In this document: positions 20,942 to 30,845 of the stretch, piece after piece
How positions within the stretch are numbered: the first letter of the stretch is position 1
How the letters are laid out: each line of letters opens with the position of its first letter
IMG/VR virus record: IMGVR_UViG_3300045974_000429
Location: 19,745-83,744 of that record
Direction: 5' to 3' (one strand)
Source of the DNA: a virus
DNA: 64,000 nt
The notes under the pieces: generated by a model
The model's database searches: none
What the model was told of the DNA's origin: nothing
Seen by the model: only the letters and a program-made list of their open reading frames with translations
Made by a program: the position numbers and the translations under genes

Positions 20942-21363
20942 AGGTCACCCGGTTCGACGAGGAAGGGGCTGATCGGGACCACCTTGTCGATGCCGTAGGC
21001 GGTCCGGGACAGCGCGACCTCGTAGGAGTACCGACCCCACGCCACCCGAGTCGCCGGCAGGCTGGTCGCCGCGAACGTGAAGTCCATCCGGCCCGGCTCC
21101 GCCAGTGACGGCGCCGCACCGATCAGGGTCAGGATGGCGTAGCCAGCGGGGGTCGGCCGCTTCCTGACGGCGAGCTGGACCGTAGTCCCGACCGCGGAGA
21201 GATCCACGGGAGCGCCCGAGGCCGTCAGGATCTTGAGCTTCACGAGCAGGGTCGAACCCTGCTGGTAGGAGATGGACACGCGCGGGTTCACGGGAGCGCC
21301 CGCGTAGCGCCGGATGAGGGGCGTTCCGTCCTCGACCACGCCGGTGAGTTCGATCACGCGCAT
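20938..21363 (-). CDS. Baseplate/fibre accessory protein with BppU-like beta domain
   Basis: 141 aa, beta-rich. The segment LLVKLKILTASGAPVDLS, then TTVQLAVRKRP and WGRYSYEVAL resembles the N-terminal immunoglobulin-like domain of BppU-type baseplate proteins. Placed between the tail fibre-like gene and lysozyme, overlapping the lysozyme start. Assignment by pattern and position. Confidence 0.55.
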   Translation of the reverse strand: MRVIELTGVVEDGTPLIRRYAGAPVNPRVSISYQQGSTLLVKLKILTASGAPVDLSAVGTTVQLAVRKRPTPAGYAILTLIGAAPSLAEPGRMDFTFAATSLPATRVAWGRYSYEVALSRTAYGIDKVVPISPFLVEPGDL

Positions 21364-21366
21364 GTG

Positions 21367-22554
21367 CTAGTTCGCCCCGATGTCGATTGCGAAGGTGAGG
21401 TCGTAATATCCGCCGGCTCCACCCGTCATGGCGGTCAGCGAAACGCTGCACCACATCACCGGCTGATTGTCCGGGAGGTTGAATTCCGGCGGGATGATGG
21501 TGCCACCGGACAGGTAGCTCCCCGCAATCGAGTGCATCGTCGAGGGAAGCACCGGCGTGGTGCCCGAGCCCAGGACCAACGCCCCGGTCGTGGGTGAAGC
21601 TCCTCCGGGACTGATCGTTCCCGTGAACACGGTCTTGTAGTTGGCGAACTGCCGTCCGCCCGCCGACACGTAGAACTCCATGCTCGGGGGATTGGTGCCC
21701 CCCGCCAGGAAGGCTCCCACGCGAACGCCTGGCGGAGCGCACAGATGCGTCAGCGTGGCTCCGAATATGGCGCTGGCGCTTGTGAGCGCGAAATTGAGCG
21801 ACCCGGAGATGACGATTTGGTTGCCCGGGGCGGCGAGGTTTCTGAAGTCCCGGATGTTGCGGAATGCGACGCTGGTCGCCCCGGCGGCCACGTCGATCTC
21901 GGCGATCTTGGCGTAGCCGGAGGTCACGGAGGGCGCGACCGGAGAGGCGCTCGGCGCGCCGCTCTTGTACCCGATGCCGGTCGAGCTGGGCGTCGTCGGC
22001 CCGACGTAGCCCACCCGGCCGTCCAGGTAGTAGGCCAGTACCTTGTTGACGGTTCCGGCGGAGAATATCCCCGTGCTCGGGTTCAATGTGTCGCGGCTGG
22101 ACGGCTGCTCCAGGCGTCGGTCAGCCTTGACCTCGATGATGTCGATTCGCCCGAAGGTGGCGTCCGCCGCCGGCACGGTGAGCGCCTGCGCGGCGGCCAG
22201 CACCAGCGGGTGAAGCGGCGAGAGGTCGTCGATGCCCGAGAGCCCGCCGATGGCGGACGGCGTGTCGGCCGCGTCGTAGTAGAAGCCCGTCCCGGCCGTG
22301 AGCTGAACCCCCATCCCGGAAGTCGCGATTGAGGTGAAGGCGTCCCCCAGAAACGCCGCGTTGCCGCTCGGGTTCGTCCCGGAACCGAACAGCGGCTTGC
22401 CGGTCGAGTCGCCGGGAGAGGTCCGGGAGAGCAGCAGCGAGTTGACGAGGTGCATCAGGGAGCGATGGAAATTGCTCCCGATCTGGTTGATGTCGCTGGA
22501 GGCGGGGCGTTCCAGCGGGTTGATGACCATGCGATCAAATGGGCGGGTCGCCAT
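21367..22554 (-). CDS. Tail fibre or baseplate-to-fibre protein
   Basis: 395 aa. The N-terminus (PFDRMVINPLERPASSDINQI) and the alternating Gly/Ser/Thr beta-rich body resemble phage fibre or baseplate-periphery proteins; a RIDIIEVKAD segment near 150 and the C-terminal YYDLTFAIDIG support a virion beta domain. Directly downstream of the J-like pair. The exact position in the particle is unknown. Confidence 0.6.
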   Translation of the reverse strand: MATRPFDRMVINPLERPASSDINQIGSNFHRSLMHLVNSLLLSRTSPGDSTGKPLFGSGTNPSGNAAFLGDAFTSIATSGMGVQLTAGTGFYYDAADTPSAIGGLSGIDDLSPLHPLVLAAAQALTVPAADATFGRIDIIEVKADRRLEQPSSRDTLNPSTGIFSAGTVNKVLAYYLDGRVGYVGPTTPSSTGIGYKSGAPSASPVAPSVTSGYAKIAEIDVAAGATSVAFRNIRDFRNLAAPGNQIVISGSLNFALTSASAIFGATLTHLCAPPGVRVGAFLAGGTNPPSMEFYVSAGGRQFANYKTVFTGTISPGGASPTTGALVLGSGTTPVLPSTMHSIAGSYLSGGTIIPPEFNLPDNQPVMWCSVSLTAMTGGAGGYYDLTFAIDIGAN

Positions 22555-22589
22555 CTCGTCTTCCTAGCACGCCCGGAGGGCGCGAGTCA

Positions 22590-23660
22590 TCACGGCCACG
22601 GGTGGACCACCCGCAGGGTCACGCCGCCAGCCAGCGCGTTTTTCAGCGCCGCCCAGAGCCCAGCGTAGAAGGCGTTTCGAGCCGGGTTCAAGCCGTCGTA
22701 GATCGGGTTGCCGTCTCCGCCGATGGCGTCCGTGGAGGCGGCCACCAGCGGGACGACCACGATCACGGAGCCTCGCAGGTCGTCCTCGCAGAGCCACGCG
22801 CCCCAGAAGCCGGAGGCCGGAACGTTCGGGCCGCCCGGCACGCGCGGGTCGTCGTAGCAGCACACGGCGTTCAAGATCGGGTCCGCCATCGCCCCGGAAG
22901 TCGGCACGTCCCAGGCCGTCTGAAAGCTCGTGGACCACGGCTCCAACATCGCCGCGGAGTAGGCCGTGCCGTAGGCGGCCATGAAGGACACCGCGAGCAG
23001 CCGCCGGACGGCCGCGGGGCTGACCGAGTCCGGGAGCTGCGCGAGCCGCGCCCGGTAGGCGTTCAAGTCCTCGCTCGTCCCGCGCAGCTGGTCGAGGTCC
23101 GCCCCAAGCTGCCCGAGGTGGTCCGCGGCGCCGCCGGAGGCGTCCGCCACCTGGGAGACGGTGATCGTCGGGTCCGCGTAGTCCGGCGAGGTCACGAGCG
23201 AGAACACCTCGTCGATGTCCCCCGGAATGGTCGAGCCATCCGCGGCGGTTCGAGGCCCGCGGCAGTTGTTGAACTCGGCCGAGGGCGTGATGGCCGACAC
23301 GGACACCGGCCCGGCGGATAGCGCCAGCGCCCCCACCGCGAGGTCCGACAGGAGGACGAACTTCCTGCCGGTGGCCGAAGCAACCACGACCGTGCCAGCC
23401 TTGATCGTCAGGGCGCCGGCGAGCGCGGTGGGGCGGGAGAAGAGAACCTGCGCGGTCGCCAGGGAGGCCGTGCTGGCGGTGCGCGCGAAGGTCTGCGCCT
23501 CCAGGCCGCAGACGGCCTGAGAAACGCGGGCGCAGGCCGCCGCGTGCGCCTGGAGCAGCTCGTAGCCCGGCCCGGCGATCTGGAGCGGGAGCAGGTAGCC
23601 GTCCGGCAAGAACCGGGCGGCGACCGCGAGGAAGTCGTCTTGCGTGAACGGCGCGGTCAC
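22590..23660 (-). CDS. Baseplate protein (second J-like or gpI-like)
   Basis: 356 aa. The N-terminal part (FLPDGYLLPLQIAGPGYELL, later ATAQVLFSRPTALAGALTIK) resembles the J-like beta domain of baseplate wedges. The C-terminal 130 residues carry a conserved YDGLNPARNAFYAGLWAALK region. Follows the J-like gene after three bases; in P2-like order this slot is gpI. Function by position. Confidence 0.65.
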   Translation of the reverse strand: MTAPFTQDDFLAVAARFLPDGYLLPLQIAGPGYELLQAHAAACARVSQAVCGLEAQTFARTASTASLATAQVLFSRPTALAGALTIKAGTVVVASATGRKFVLLSDLAVGALALSAGPVSVSAITPSAEFNNCRGPRTAADGSTIPGDIDEVFSLVTSPDYADPTITVSQVADASGGAADHLGQLGADLDQLRGTSEDLNAYRARLAQLPDSVSPAAVRRLLAVSFMAAYGTAYSAAMLEPWSTSFQTAWDVPTSGAMADPILNAVCCYDDPRVPGGPNVPASGFWGAWLCEDDLRGSVIVVVPLVAASTDAIGGDGNPIYDGLNPARNAFYAGLWAALKNALAGGVTLRVVHPWP

Positions 23661-23663
23661 CGA

Positions 23664-24878
23664 CTAGCCTCCCGCGGCCGCGTAGTTGTCCGGGGACGTT
23701 CCCACGAGCACGGGCTGCGCGCTGCCCATCGCGGAGGCGGCGTACACGGCTCCGAACCCGGAGCGGAGCACCTGGAGGGGCTTCACGGAGATGACGCCGA
23801 GCGGACTCTGGATCTCCGCGCCCGTGATCTGGAGCCCCGGCACGGTGCGGAGCACCGCCTGCAAGCTGGCCGGGTTGAGCGCGTCACCCGGCAGGAGCGA
23901 GTTGATGTAGTTCACGATGGCCGCCTTCGCGACCACCGCCGTGAAGTCCACGTCCACGCCTGCGAGGAACGTCAGGTTCAGCGTCACCGGCTGCATGATG
24001 ACCTGGGCCACCTGGACCTGGACGTAGATGCCGGCCGCCCGATATTCATCCAGGCCGGAATAAACGGACGCCGCGAGTTGCTGGCTCTGCGTCTGGTAGG
24101 CAAGCGGAACGACCGAATATGTGGCGTACTGGTCGGTATATTGGTCGGCGATCATCAGGAGGACCATCCGAGCCGGGCGCCCGAGCGCGTCCAGAACCTC
24201 GACCGCTTGGGCCGAGACGACGCCGGGGACGGAGAGCGCGCCGGCCTCCAGCGCGGAGAGGGTGCCGCGCCTGGAGGTGATGAAGAACCGCCGGCAGCGG
24301 TCGCGCAGGGAGGTGTCGCTCTCGTCGTCCGAGGCGCCGGCGGTGGCGAGGGTGTTGTTGACGGAGAGCCCGTCCGGCGCGCCGGCCACGGCGCCCACGA
24401 GCGCCGTGATCTGCCCGGCCTTCTCATTCTGGCCTCCGCCCGCCAGGGAAGAGCGCACCGGAACGATCAGGGAGGATTGCACGGCGTTGAATACCGTATC
24501 GCCGATGGTCAGGAATTGGTTCCCGTCAAGCGCCTGGAGGGTCGTCCCGTCCGGGATCGTGAACCCGACGACGGCCGGCGTGGGCAGCGAGAACGTCACG
24601 CTGCCGAGCGAGCTGCTGGCGCTCTTGCGGATGAGCCCGTAGCGATCCTGGGCGTAGCGGTCGAGCTGGTCGCCCGTGGCCGAGTCGAGAAACAGCCCGC
24701 CGGCGACGTAGGCGAGTTGCATAACGACCTCCTCCGACATGGCCGCCATCGCGGCCAGGAGCACGTTCACGTCCGAGCCGTCGCGGTTCACGGCGTCCTG
24801 GGAGATGAGCGCGTTTCGAGCTAGGATCTCGTCGCGCGCTATGCCCAGGAGGTCGTTCAGTTTTGGGAGGTCTGCCAC
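23664..24878 (-). CDS. Baseplate J-like protein (wedge)
   Basis: 404 aa. Typical features: N-terminal helical region, GLFLDSATGDQLDRYAQDRYG (37-75 zone), then IPDGTTLQALDG, a SDTSLRDRCRRFF segment and C-terminal VQVAQVIMQPVTLNLTFLAG. This is the standard Baseplate_J pattern of contractile-tail phages, a structural part of the wedge that links hub to fibres. Preceded by the gp25-like gene, as usual. Confidence 0.85.
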   Translation of the reverse strand: MADLPKLNDLLGIARDEILARNALISQDAVNRDGSDVNVLLAAMAAMSEEVVMQLAYVAGGLFLDSATGDQLDRYAQDRYGLIRKSASSSLGSVTFSLPTPAVVGFTIPDGTTLQALDGNQFLTIGDTVFNAVQSSLIVPVRSSLAGGGQNEKAGQITALVGAVAGAPDGLSVNNTLATAGASDDESDTSLRDRCRRFFITSRRGTLSALEAGALSVPGVVSAQAVEVLDALGRPARMVLLMIADQYTDQYATYSVVPLAYQTQSQQLAASVYSGLDEYRAAGIYVQVQVAQVIMQPVTLNLTFLAGVDVDFTAVVAKAAIVNYINSLLPGDALNPASLQAVLRTVPGLQITGAEIQSPLGVISVKPLQVLRSGFGAVYAASAMGSAQPVLVGTSPDNYAAAGG

Positions 24879-24881
24879 GGG

Positions 24882-26963
24882 TCACGCTCCTCCGAGAGAA
24901 ACTTGCACGGTCTGCCCGCTCGTCGCGAGCGTCGCCGTGACCGAGATGTACAAGATCCCGGCAGGGTCGAGAGAAATCTTCGCCCGCACCGTGGACACCT
25001 CCGGCTCCATCTTGACCTGCCGCTCGATCTCCGCCCGCAGCTTGATGAGGTCGTTCGGCTGGAACAATTGCTTGGCGGTGAGGAGTCCGAGCCCGTAGTT
25101 CGGGAGGTGCGCGAAGGCCCCCTTGGGCGTCGCCAGCCGGCGGTAGATCAATTTCTTCACGAGGTCCGCCCCGGTGACGTTGACGTAGTCGCCCCCCTTG
25201 AGCGCCAGCGTGCCGCCGACGTTTGAGGTTCCCGGAAGGCTCGCCTGCGGGTTCGCGAGGTCGGTAGTCACCCTCCGGCGCTGCGCCTCCTCTGCCGGAG
25301 CGGTGAAATATTCGTTCCAGGTGAGCCCCTTCACGTCCAGCGTGGCCGTCTGTGGCACGCTCGTGAAGAGCAGGTTCTGGAAGCCCGCCAGCATCCCGAC
25401 TAGATGAGAAGGGAACCGCTCCGCGGTCGAGATGTCGAACGTTGTCGAGTTGACCTGCGCGACCGCGACGGGCGTGAGGGAGGCGCCCGAGTCGTCGCGG
25501 GAGATCGCCCAGCAAGCCGGGTTCAGCGCGTCGCCGGCGATGGTCGGAAATTGCGCGGAGTCGGGCGCCGCGGATATTGAGATCCGCATCGTCCGCCAGT
25601 TGGTGGGAAATGCGGACACCACGCTCTGCACCGCCGTGGAGAGCTGGTAGCAGACGTCGATGGCCGCACCCGAGAGCGGAACCGCCCCGACCAGGAATTG
25701 GATCTGCCTACCCGAGAGCGCGTAGTCCACGCCCGGGATTTGGAGCAGCCGATCTACGAACACCCACGCGCTGGCCGGAGCGCGCGTGAGGATCCATCTG
25801 GAACCTCCGAGCGCGGCCGGCGTCTCCTCCAAGTCGAACGGCGTGGCTGCCGCCGAGTAGTTCGCCCAGAGCAGCGCCCCCGCGGGCGGGACCGACCCGG
25901 TCAGGAACGCGATGGCAGCACCGGAGCGCGAGTAGTCCACGCCCGGCACCTGGAGGATCCGGTCCACGAAGAGCTGGAGCCGCTGCGGGACGTAGGCCAG
26001 CGTGAAGTGCGAGTTGATGCCGTCCACGGTCCCGGTGGGGGCTTCGTCGTGCTCGAACAGCGGCGCCGCGGTGCTGCGGTTGAAGCACCCCAAGACCACG
26101 GCGCCGGCTCTCGGCGTGGCGTCCGCGGTGAGGAACGTGACCACTGCGCCCGAGAGCGAGTAGTCCAGCCCCGGCGCCTGGAGCATCCCCTCGACGTAGA
26201 GCTGGAGCAGCGCGGGTGCGGAGGAGAACGTGAAGGTCTGCCGCACGCCGTCCGGCGTTTCCGCCGGCGCAGTCACCACGTCGAACGGCGCGTCCGCGGA
26301 GGAGCAGACAGCCACCGACGCGCCGGCCCTGGGCGTGGTCGCGAGTGAGGTGAACGTCAGGGTGGTGCCCGCGACGGAGTAGTCGGTGGTCGGCGTCGCC
26401 AGCGCGCCGTCCACGAAGATCACCGGCTGCGGGATGGCGTAGGGCAGCGCGAAGGTGAGGTTGACGCCGTCCGGCGCGGGAGTTGGCACGACGGGTGCGG
26501 CCAAGAACCGCGGGTGCCGCGCGGTCGTGCCGTAGCAGGCGCGGATGATGGCGCCGGACCTGGGGGCGAAAGACGTGAACGCGATCTTCCTGCCGGTGCG
26601 CGAGTAGTCGGTTCCGGGCAGCACGAGAGCGCGATCCACGAAGAGCTGGAGCCCGTAGGGGACGTTCGCGAGCGTGAAGGATCGGTTGGACCCGTTCGCG
26701 GTGCCCGCCGGCGTCTCGTGCGCGATGAACCACGCCGGCGTGATGGCGGGCTCGCAGGCGACGTCGATGTAGGAGCCGGCCGGAGGAGCGACCGCGAACG
26801 TGATCTGAAAGCTCGTCGCGGTGTAGGCGGCCGAGTAATCGGTGGTCGGGATCTGGAAGGCGCGGTCCACGAAGACCTGGGCGCGCTCCGGCACGGCGGC
26901 TCCCGTGATCGTGAACGCGGTCGTCGCGCCGTCCGCGGCGGGCGTGGGCGTCAGGTGGATCAC
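24882..26963 (-). CDS. gp25-like baseplate wedge domain fused to six N-terminal beta repeats
   Basis: 693 aa. GTG at 26963 overlaps the spike gene stop; the open frame further upstream is that gene's shadow. Residues 1 to about 460 are six tandem units of about 75 aa with consensus FTLA..P..LQLFVDR.LQ.PG.DYS.SG..I.F....P..GA. An intermediate region (WRTMRISISAAPDSAQFPTI) follows, and the last 130 residues have a GPW/gp25 signature (LIYRRLATPKGAFAHLPNYG, then IERQVKMEPEVSTVRAKI). gp25 is normally about 130 aa, so the repeat extension is unusual and may project from the baseplate as a fibre. Confidence 0.8.
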   Translation of the reverse strand: MIHLTPTPAADGATTAFTITGAAVPERAQVFVDRAFQIPTTDYSAAYTATSFQITFAVAPPAGSYIDVACEPAITPAWFIAHETPAGTANGSNRSFTLANVPYGLQLFVDRALVLPGTDYSRTGRKIAFTSFAPRSGAIIRACYGTTARHPRFLAAPVVPTPAPDGVNLTFALPYAIPQPVIFVDGALATPTTDYSVAGTTLTFTSLATTPRAGASVAVCSSADAPFDVVTAPAETPDGVRQTFTFSSAPALLQLYVEGMLQAPGLDYSLSGAVVTFLTADATPRAGAVVLGCFNRSTAAPLFEHDEAPTGTVDGINSHFTLAYVPQRLQLFVDRILQVPGVDYSRSGAAIAFLTGSVPPAGALLWANYSAAATPFDLEETPAALGGSRWILTRAPASAWVFVDRLLQIPGVDYALSGRQIQFLVGAVPLSGAAIDVCYQLSTAVQSVVSAFPTNWRTMRISISAAPDSAQFPTIAGDALNPACWAISRDDSGASLTPVAVAQVNSTTFDISTAERFPSHLVGMLAGFQNLLFTSVPQTATLDVKGLTWNEYFTAPAEEAQRRRVTTDLANPQASLPGTSNVGGTLALKGGDYVNVTGADLVKKLIYRRLATPKGAFAHLPNYGLGLLTAKQLFQPNDLIKLRAEIERQVKMEPEVSTVRAKISLDPAGILYISVTATLATSGQTVQVSLGGA

Positions 26964-27697
26964 GGCAGCACCACGTTCTGGTCGAGGTAGGTGGCGGCCG
27001 AACCCTCGAACGTGCCGAGCGCCTGTGCGGCGGCCGTCGCGGCGGAGGCTTGGTTCGTGGCGGCAGTAGCCGCCGCCGTGAAGTTGGCTGCGAGCGGCGT
27101 GAGCGGAGGCGCCGAGCAAGCCGCGCCGAGCGCCGTCATGGCGGTGGCGAGCGCGGTGGACGCGGTGGCGAGCGCGGCGAGCTGCTGCTGGAGGGTCTGG
27201 TTCATCTTCGCCTCGCCCTTGCGGTAGTCCGTCCCGCGGACGAGCGCCTGCGTGCCGCCGGCAGCCTCCAGCTCGATCTTGTCCGCCACCAGCCGCAGGG
27301 TGGTTCCCGGCTGCGCCTGGAGGAGCGGGTCGTTGGTCGTCTTGGCCGCAGCCGCGATGGCCGGAGGTGGGTCGGCCGCGGCCCAGAGGCGCGCGACCAC
27401 CACGGCTCCGTGGGTGCAGTCGCCATCCGGGATCACGACGACCACCTCGTCGTCCACGGCCAGCGGGGCGTGCAGACCCCAGCCGGAACCGGCGTAGGGC
27501 GACCCCACCCGCGCGGTGATCGACATCCCGGAGGGAAGCAGGGTCGCGTCGATGAACGGGCCGTTGGCCGCGTCCACGTGCACGGCATCCACGCAGGCGG
27601 TGGACACCCACAGCCGCGGATCGATGCCGGGGAAGGATAGCGCCTGCCCGAAGCGGCGCGTGTCGAGAGAGGCGCCTGGCCTGCGGATTCGGCTCAT
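26960..27697 (-). CDS. Baseplate assembly protein V-like spike protein
   Basis: 245 aa. ATG at 27697 overlaps the hub gene TGA. An OB-fold-like N-terminal domain is visible (SITARVGSPYAGSGWGLHAP, VDDEVVVVIPDGD, GAVVVARLW), typical of gpV/gp5 spikes, followed by an Ala/Thr-rich helical tail (about 165-240) instead of a long beta-helix. Position between hub and gp25 genes fits. Confidence 0.78.
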   Translation of the reverse strand: MSRIRRPGASLDTRRFGQALSFPGIDPRLWVSTACVDAVHVDAANGPFIDATLLPSGMSITARVGSPYAGSGWGLHAPLAVDDEVVVVIPDGDCTHGAVVVARLWAAADPPPAIAAAAKTTNDPLLQAQPGTTLRLVADKIELEAAGGTQALVRGTDYRKGEAKMNQTLQQQLAALATASTALATAMTALGAACSAPPLTPLAANFTAAATAATNQASAATAAAQALGTFEGSAATYLDQNVVLP

Positions 27698-29499
27698 CGG
27701 TTGCCGCCCGCGGAGGTGAGCGGCGTGGTCTGAACCTTCGCACCGCCGCCCTTCCGCTTGAACACCGCCTTCTCGGCGGCGATGGCCGCGGCCGAGTTTC
27801 CATCCCTGGACTCGATGTAGTTCTGGAAGTCGAAGTCCACGCCGATGCCGCTGTTCTTGTCCCAGGCGAATCGCACGTTGGAGACGCGGTAGATGCTCTG
27901 CCGCTCCCGGATGCGCCCGAGGAGGGAATAGGCCACCACGCGGCCCAGATCGGCGTCGGAGAACCGCTGGCCGAGGATCATGGCGAGGGTCTGCGGGTCG
28001 GTCCTGAAGATGTCGCTCACGTCCGTGATGGGGGGCGGGTAGCTGTGCATCGCCCGGTCGTCCACCGTGAACTGCACCGGGTCGCCGGGGCGGAGGCGGA
28101 GGAGATCGGCGTCTTCCGTGCCCTCGGCCAACGAGGACAGGTCCTTGGTGGAGCAGGAGCCGGTCAGCTCTCCGCGTCCGATCTCCTCCCGGATGTCGTG
28201 GGCGATCTCCTCCAGGCGCTTCTTGTCCCGGATGCCGGGGATGGAGATGTAGATTTGCTCGTTCTGCACGACCGAGCCGTCGGGGCTGACCGTGGTCGCC
28301 TTGCTCGCTCCGCCGCCCTGGCCAGGCTGGCCCGTGGGCGGGGCCTTCGGCGGCCACTGTGCCTCGACGTGCTTGCCCTTCTTCCCGCGCACCTTGGAGT
28401 CGGTGTCCACGGACACGCAGACCACGGTCGGCACCTTCGCGCCGCCGAGCTTCCGCTCCCGCTTGAGGGAGGAGATGTTCCTGCCCCAGGTCATGATTCG
28501 GATCTGGGTGGCGTAGACATTGCCGTCCGCGCCGCGGACGATGCGCGGCGTGCCGCCGGCGAACGGTGTTGGAAAGTTGGGGTCGAAGCCTGCCATCTTT
28601 GCCGGATCGTAGAGAGCGCGCGCCGGCCGGACGCGGAGCCCGGTGCCGACGAAATACGGGACGGCGCCCACGAGCTGGCAGAGGTTCGAGATCAAGTCCC
28701 ACAGCTTGATCTTCTGCGGAGGCGCAGCGGGCATCATCGGGCCGATCGAGCCGGAGCCCGGAGCGGCCTGTGCGCCGCCGGCGGCCTTCTGGTTGACTCT
28801 CGTCATCAGGGCCGGCGCGTTGGGGTGCGGCACCGTGCCGGAAGGCCAATCGTCCGCGCGAACATCGATGTGGACGCCGAGCGTCCTGAGGACCGGGGCG
28901 TTGTCCACAATATCCTGGATCACCTTGTCGATGGGCTGGTCCACGTTGAGCCGCTTGAGGACGTCGTGCTTGCAGACCAGATCGATCAGGATGCCGCGGA
29001 GGTCGCGCCCCTCGATGGAGACGGTGCCCCCCTTCTCGGAGTGCTCCACCCGGATCACGTCGGCGACCCCGACGAGCATTTCGTTCTGCGGACTAGGAAC
29101 GAGCGAGTTTCTAGTGGCCTTGCCAGCCACGGCGAACGCGGTGTTGTTCTTCGCCCAATCCGCCCCGTCCACGAGGTCGCCGTAGATGCGGACTGCGCAG
29201 GCCCGGATGATGTCCGGCTCGAACGGCATGTCCGTGAACGGGATCTCCAGCGTGAACTTCCCGGCCTGCCGGAAGCCCGGCATGTCCACCGAGCAGCGCG
29301 TGGGCGTGACCAGCGTCTGGAAGGAGAGTCCATCCGACGCCGCCGGCTTGCTCTGCTGGAGCTGGACGAGCGTGGCCGGGATGGTGAAGTCGCCCGTCTC
29401 CGCGCTGACGGCCTGCGGGAGCGTGACGCCGTGGAGTTCCTCGTCGAACCGGAGCCCCAGCTCGACCGCGAACATCGGGTAGTAGATCGGCGCCGGCAT
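27694..29499 (-). CDS. Baseplate hub protein (gp27/gpD-like)
   Basis: 601 aa. Beta-rich N-terminal domains with VRIYGDLVDGADWAKNN and ADVIRVEHSEKGGTVSIEGRD (tail-hub tube-like folds) precede a long insertion with a Gly/Ala/Pro loop near 240-260 and KLWDLISNLCQLVGAVPYF. Upstream of the spike gene and downstream of the LysM-like protein, the standard hub slot. No peptidase motif seen. Confidence 0.75.
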   Translation of the reverse strand: MPAPIYYPMFAVELGLRFDEELHGVTLPQAVSAETGDFTIPATLVQLQQSKPAASDGLSFQTLVTPTRCSVDMPGFRQAGKFTLEIPFTDMPFEPDIIRACAVRIYGDLVDGADWAKNNTAFAVAGKATRNSLVPSPQNEMLVGVADVIRVEHSEKGGTVSIEGRDLRGILIDLVCKHDVLKRLNVDQPIDKVIQDIVDNAPVLRTLGVHIDVRADDWPSGTVPHPNAPALMTRVNQKAAGGAQAAPGSGSIGPMMPAAPPQKIKLWDLISNLCQLVGAVPYFVGTGLRVRPARALYDPAKMAGFDPNFPTPFAGGTPRIVRGADGNVYATQIRIMTWGRNISSLKRERKLGGAKVPTVVCVSVDTDSKVRGKKGKHVEAQWPPKAPPTGQPGQGGGASKATTVSPDGSVVQNEQIYISIPGIRDKKRLEEIAHDIREEIGRGELTGSCSTKDLSSLAEGTEDADLLRLRPGDPVQFTVDDRAMHSYPPPITDVSDIFRTDPQTLAMILGQRFSDADLGRVVAYSLLGRIRERQSIYRVSNVRFAWDKNSGIGVDFDFQNYIESRDGNSAAAIAAEKAVFKRKGGGAKVQTTPLTSAGGNR

Positions 29500-29502
29500 T
29501 TC

Positions 29503-30840
29503 CTACCTCGCCGCCGGGATGCCGAAATCGGGGGGCGCGGGGAGCACGCGCGGGACGAGGATGAGCTTGCCGGGCGCGGGCTGGCTCGTGGTGACCTTGT
29601 TGTACTGCGCGAGTCCGCTCCATGAGTTCTGCGAGCCGTAGTAGAGCGAGGCGGTGCGCCGGAGGTCCGTCGTGCTCTTGGACACGAACACCGCCAGCAT
29701 CTCCGCGGGTTGAACCTGGGTGGCGAGCGCCGCCGCCTGCGTGACCGCGGTGCGCTTGAGGTCGCGCGCCGTCCGGCGCAGCTCCAGGTTGCGGGTGTCC
29801 GCGGCGAGGAGTTGCCCCATCGTAATGCCCGCAACCTGCGGGGCGCCCGCCGGCCCGAAGTCGGTCAGGTCGTCCGGCGTGAACAGGAGCGAGCGGGTGT
29901 TGAAGTAGTCGGTGGAGACGAGCGAGCCGAGGAGGTCGAGGAGCGCCTGGGCTTGGTCCGCGATGTACTGGAAGATGCCCAGCACGCGCTGGATGGCCTG
30001 AACGACGCCGTTCACAGAATTGACGATGCTCTGGACCGCGTCGCGCACGTCGTTGATGGCCGAGTAGATCGAGTTCACGATGCTCGCGAGACCGCCCACG
30101 ACGCCGGAGACGATCTCGATGCCGGAGGAAATCAGGGACAGCGCGTCCGAGAAAATCGACAAGAGCCGGAAGAGCCCACCTGCCGCGGAGAGCAGCGAGT
30201 CGAACAGGCCGATCTTGCGAGCCGAGATCGAGAACGTGTCCACGGCGCCGCCGAGCGCGTCGGCAGCTGATTGGATGGAGGGTGGCGGGATGGCGAATGG
30301 GCCTGGGTCTTCACCCTGGCTGGCCCAGACGAACGTGATCTTCCACTCCACGTCCGTCTGCCGGAGCCAGTTGAACTCCGTCTCGGAGATGAGCCCGTGG
30401 CGGATGACCTGTCCCCACGTCATGCGCAGCGGCTGCGCCCGTCGGCGCATCTTGTCCACCTCGTCCACGAGATCCCAGACGGACAGCGCGTTCGCCGCGA
30501 TGGTGCCGGGCGAGTCGGTGATCATCTGCGCGGGCGAGATGCCGCCAGGGTTGTTCCCGGCGGCGACGAACCGATCCTTCCAGATACCGTTGATCGTCGT
30601 GTCGCCTTCCTCCGAGCCGATGACTTGCTGCGTGGCGACCGGGTTGCCGGGGTAGTAGATGCTCTCGATCTTCATCTTCCCGACGACCTTAAGGCCCTGG
30701 TACGGCAGCGCCCGCCCGGTGAGGATGAGCTTCCGATACGGCGCCGTCAGCGTCTCCAGGGAGAAGCTCGGAGCGGTGGTGTCCGAAGCTCCGCCCTCGC
30801 CAGGAAAGGTGATGCCTGAACCTGTCGGAACGCCGGCCAT
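29503..30840 (-). CDS. Tail protein with C-terminal LysM-like domain
   Basis: 445 aa. The N-terminal half is beta-rich (tail-tip type), then a hydrophobic helical stretch (about 210-310), and the C-terminal 55 residues fit LysM-type peptidoglycan-binding (LRRTASLYYGSQNSWSGLAQ, then APGKLILVPRVL). In contractile phages the gp53-like/LysM protein sits between tape measure and hub, as here. Confidence 0.72.
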   Translation of the reverse strand: MAGVPTGSGITFPGEGGASDTTAPSFSLETLTAPYRKLILTGRALPYQGLKVVGKMKIESIYYPGNPVATQQVIGSEEGDTTINGIWKDRFVAAGNNPGGISPAQMITDSPGTIAANALSVWDLVDEVDKMRRRAQPLRMTWGQVIRHGLISETEFNWLRQTDVEWKITFVWASQGEDPGPFAIPPPSIQSAADALGGAVDTFSISARKIGLFDSLLSAAGGLFRLLSIFSDALSLISSGIEIVSGVVGGLASIVNSIYSAINDVRDAVQSIVNSVNGVVQAIQRVLGIFQYIADQAQALLDLLGSLVSTDYFNTRSLLFTPDDLTDFGPAGAPQVAGITMGQLLAADTRNLELRRTARDLKRTAVTQAAALATQVQPAEMLAVFVSKSTTDLRRTASLYYGSQNSWSGLAQYNKVTTSQPAPGKLILVPRVLPAPPDFGIPAAR

Positions 30841-30845
30841 CGCGG

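Noticed and set aside
26964-27803. N-terminal extension of the gp25-repeat frame
   Set aside because: It lies over the spike gene in a different frame; the GTG at 26963 with stop overlap is the better start.
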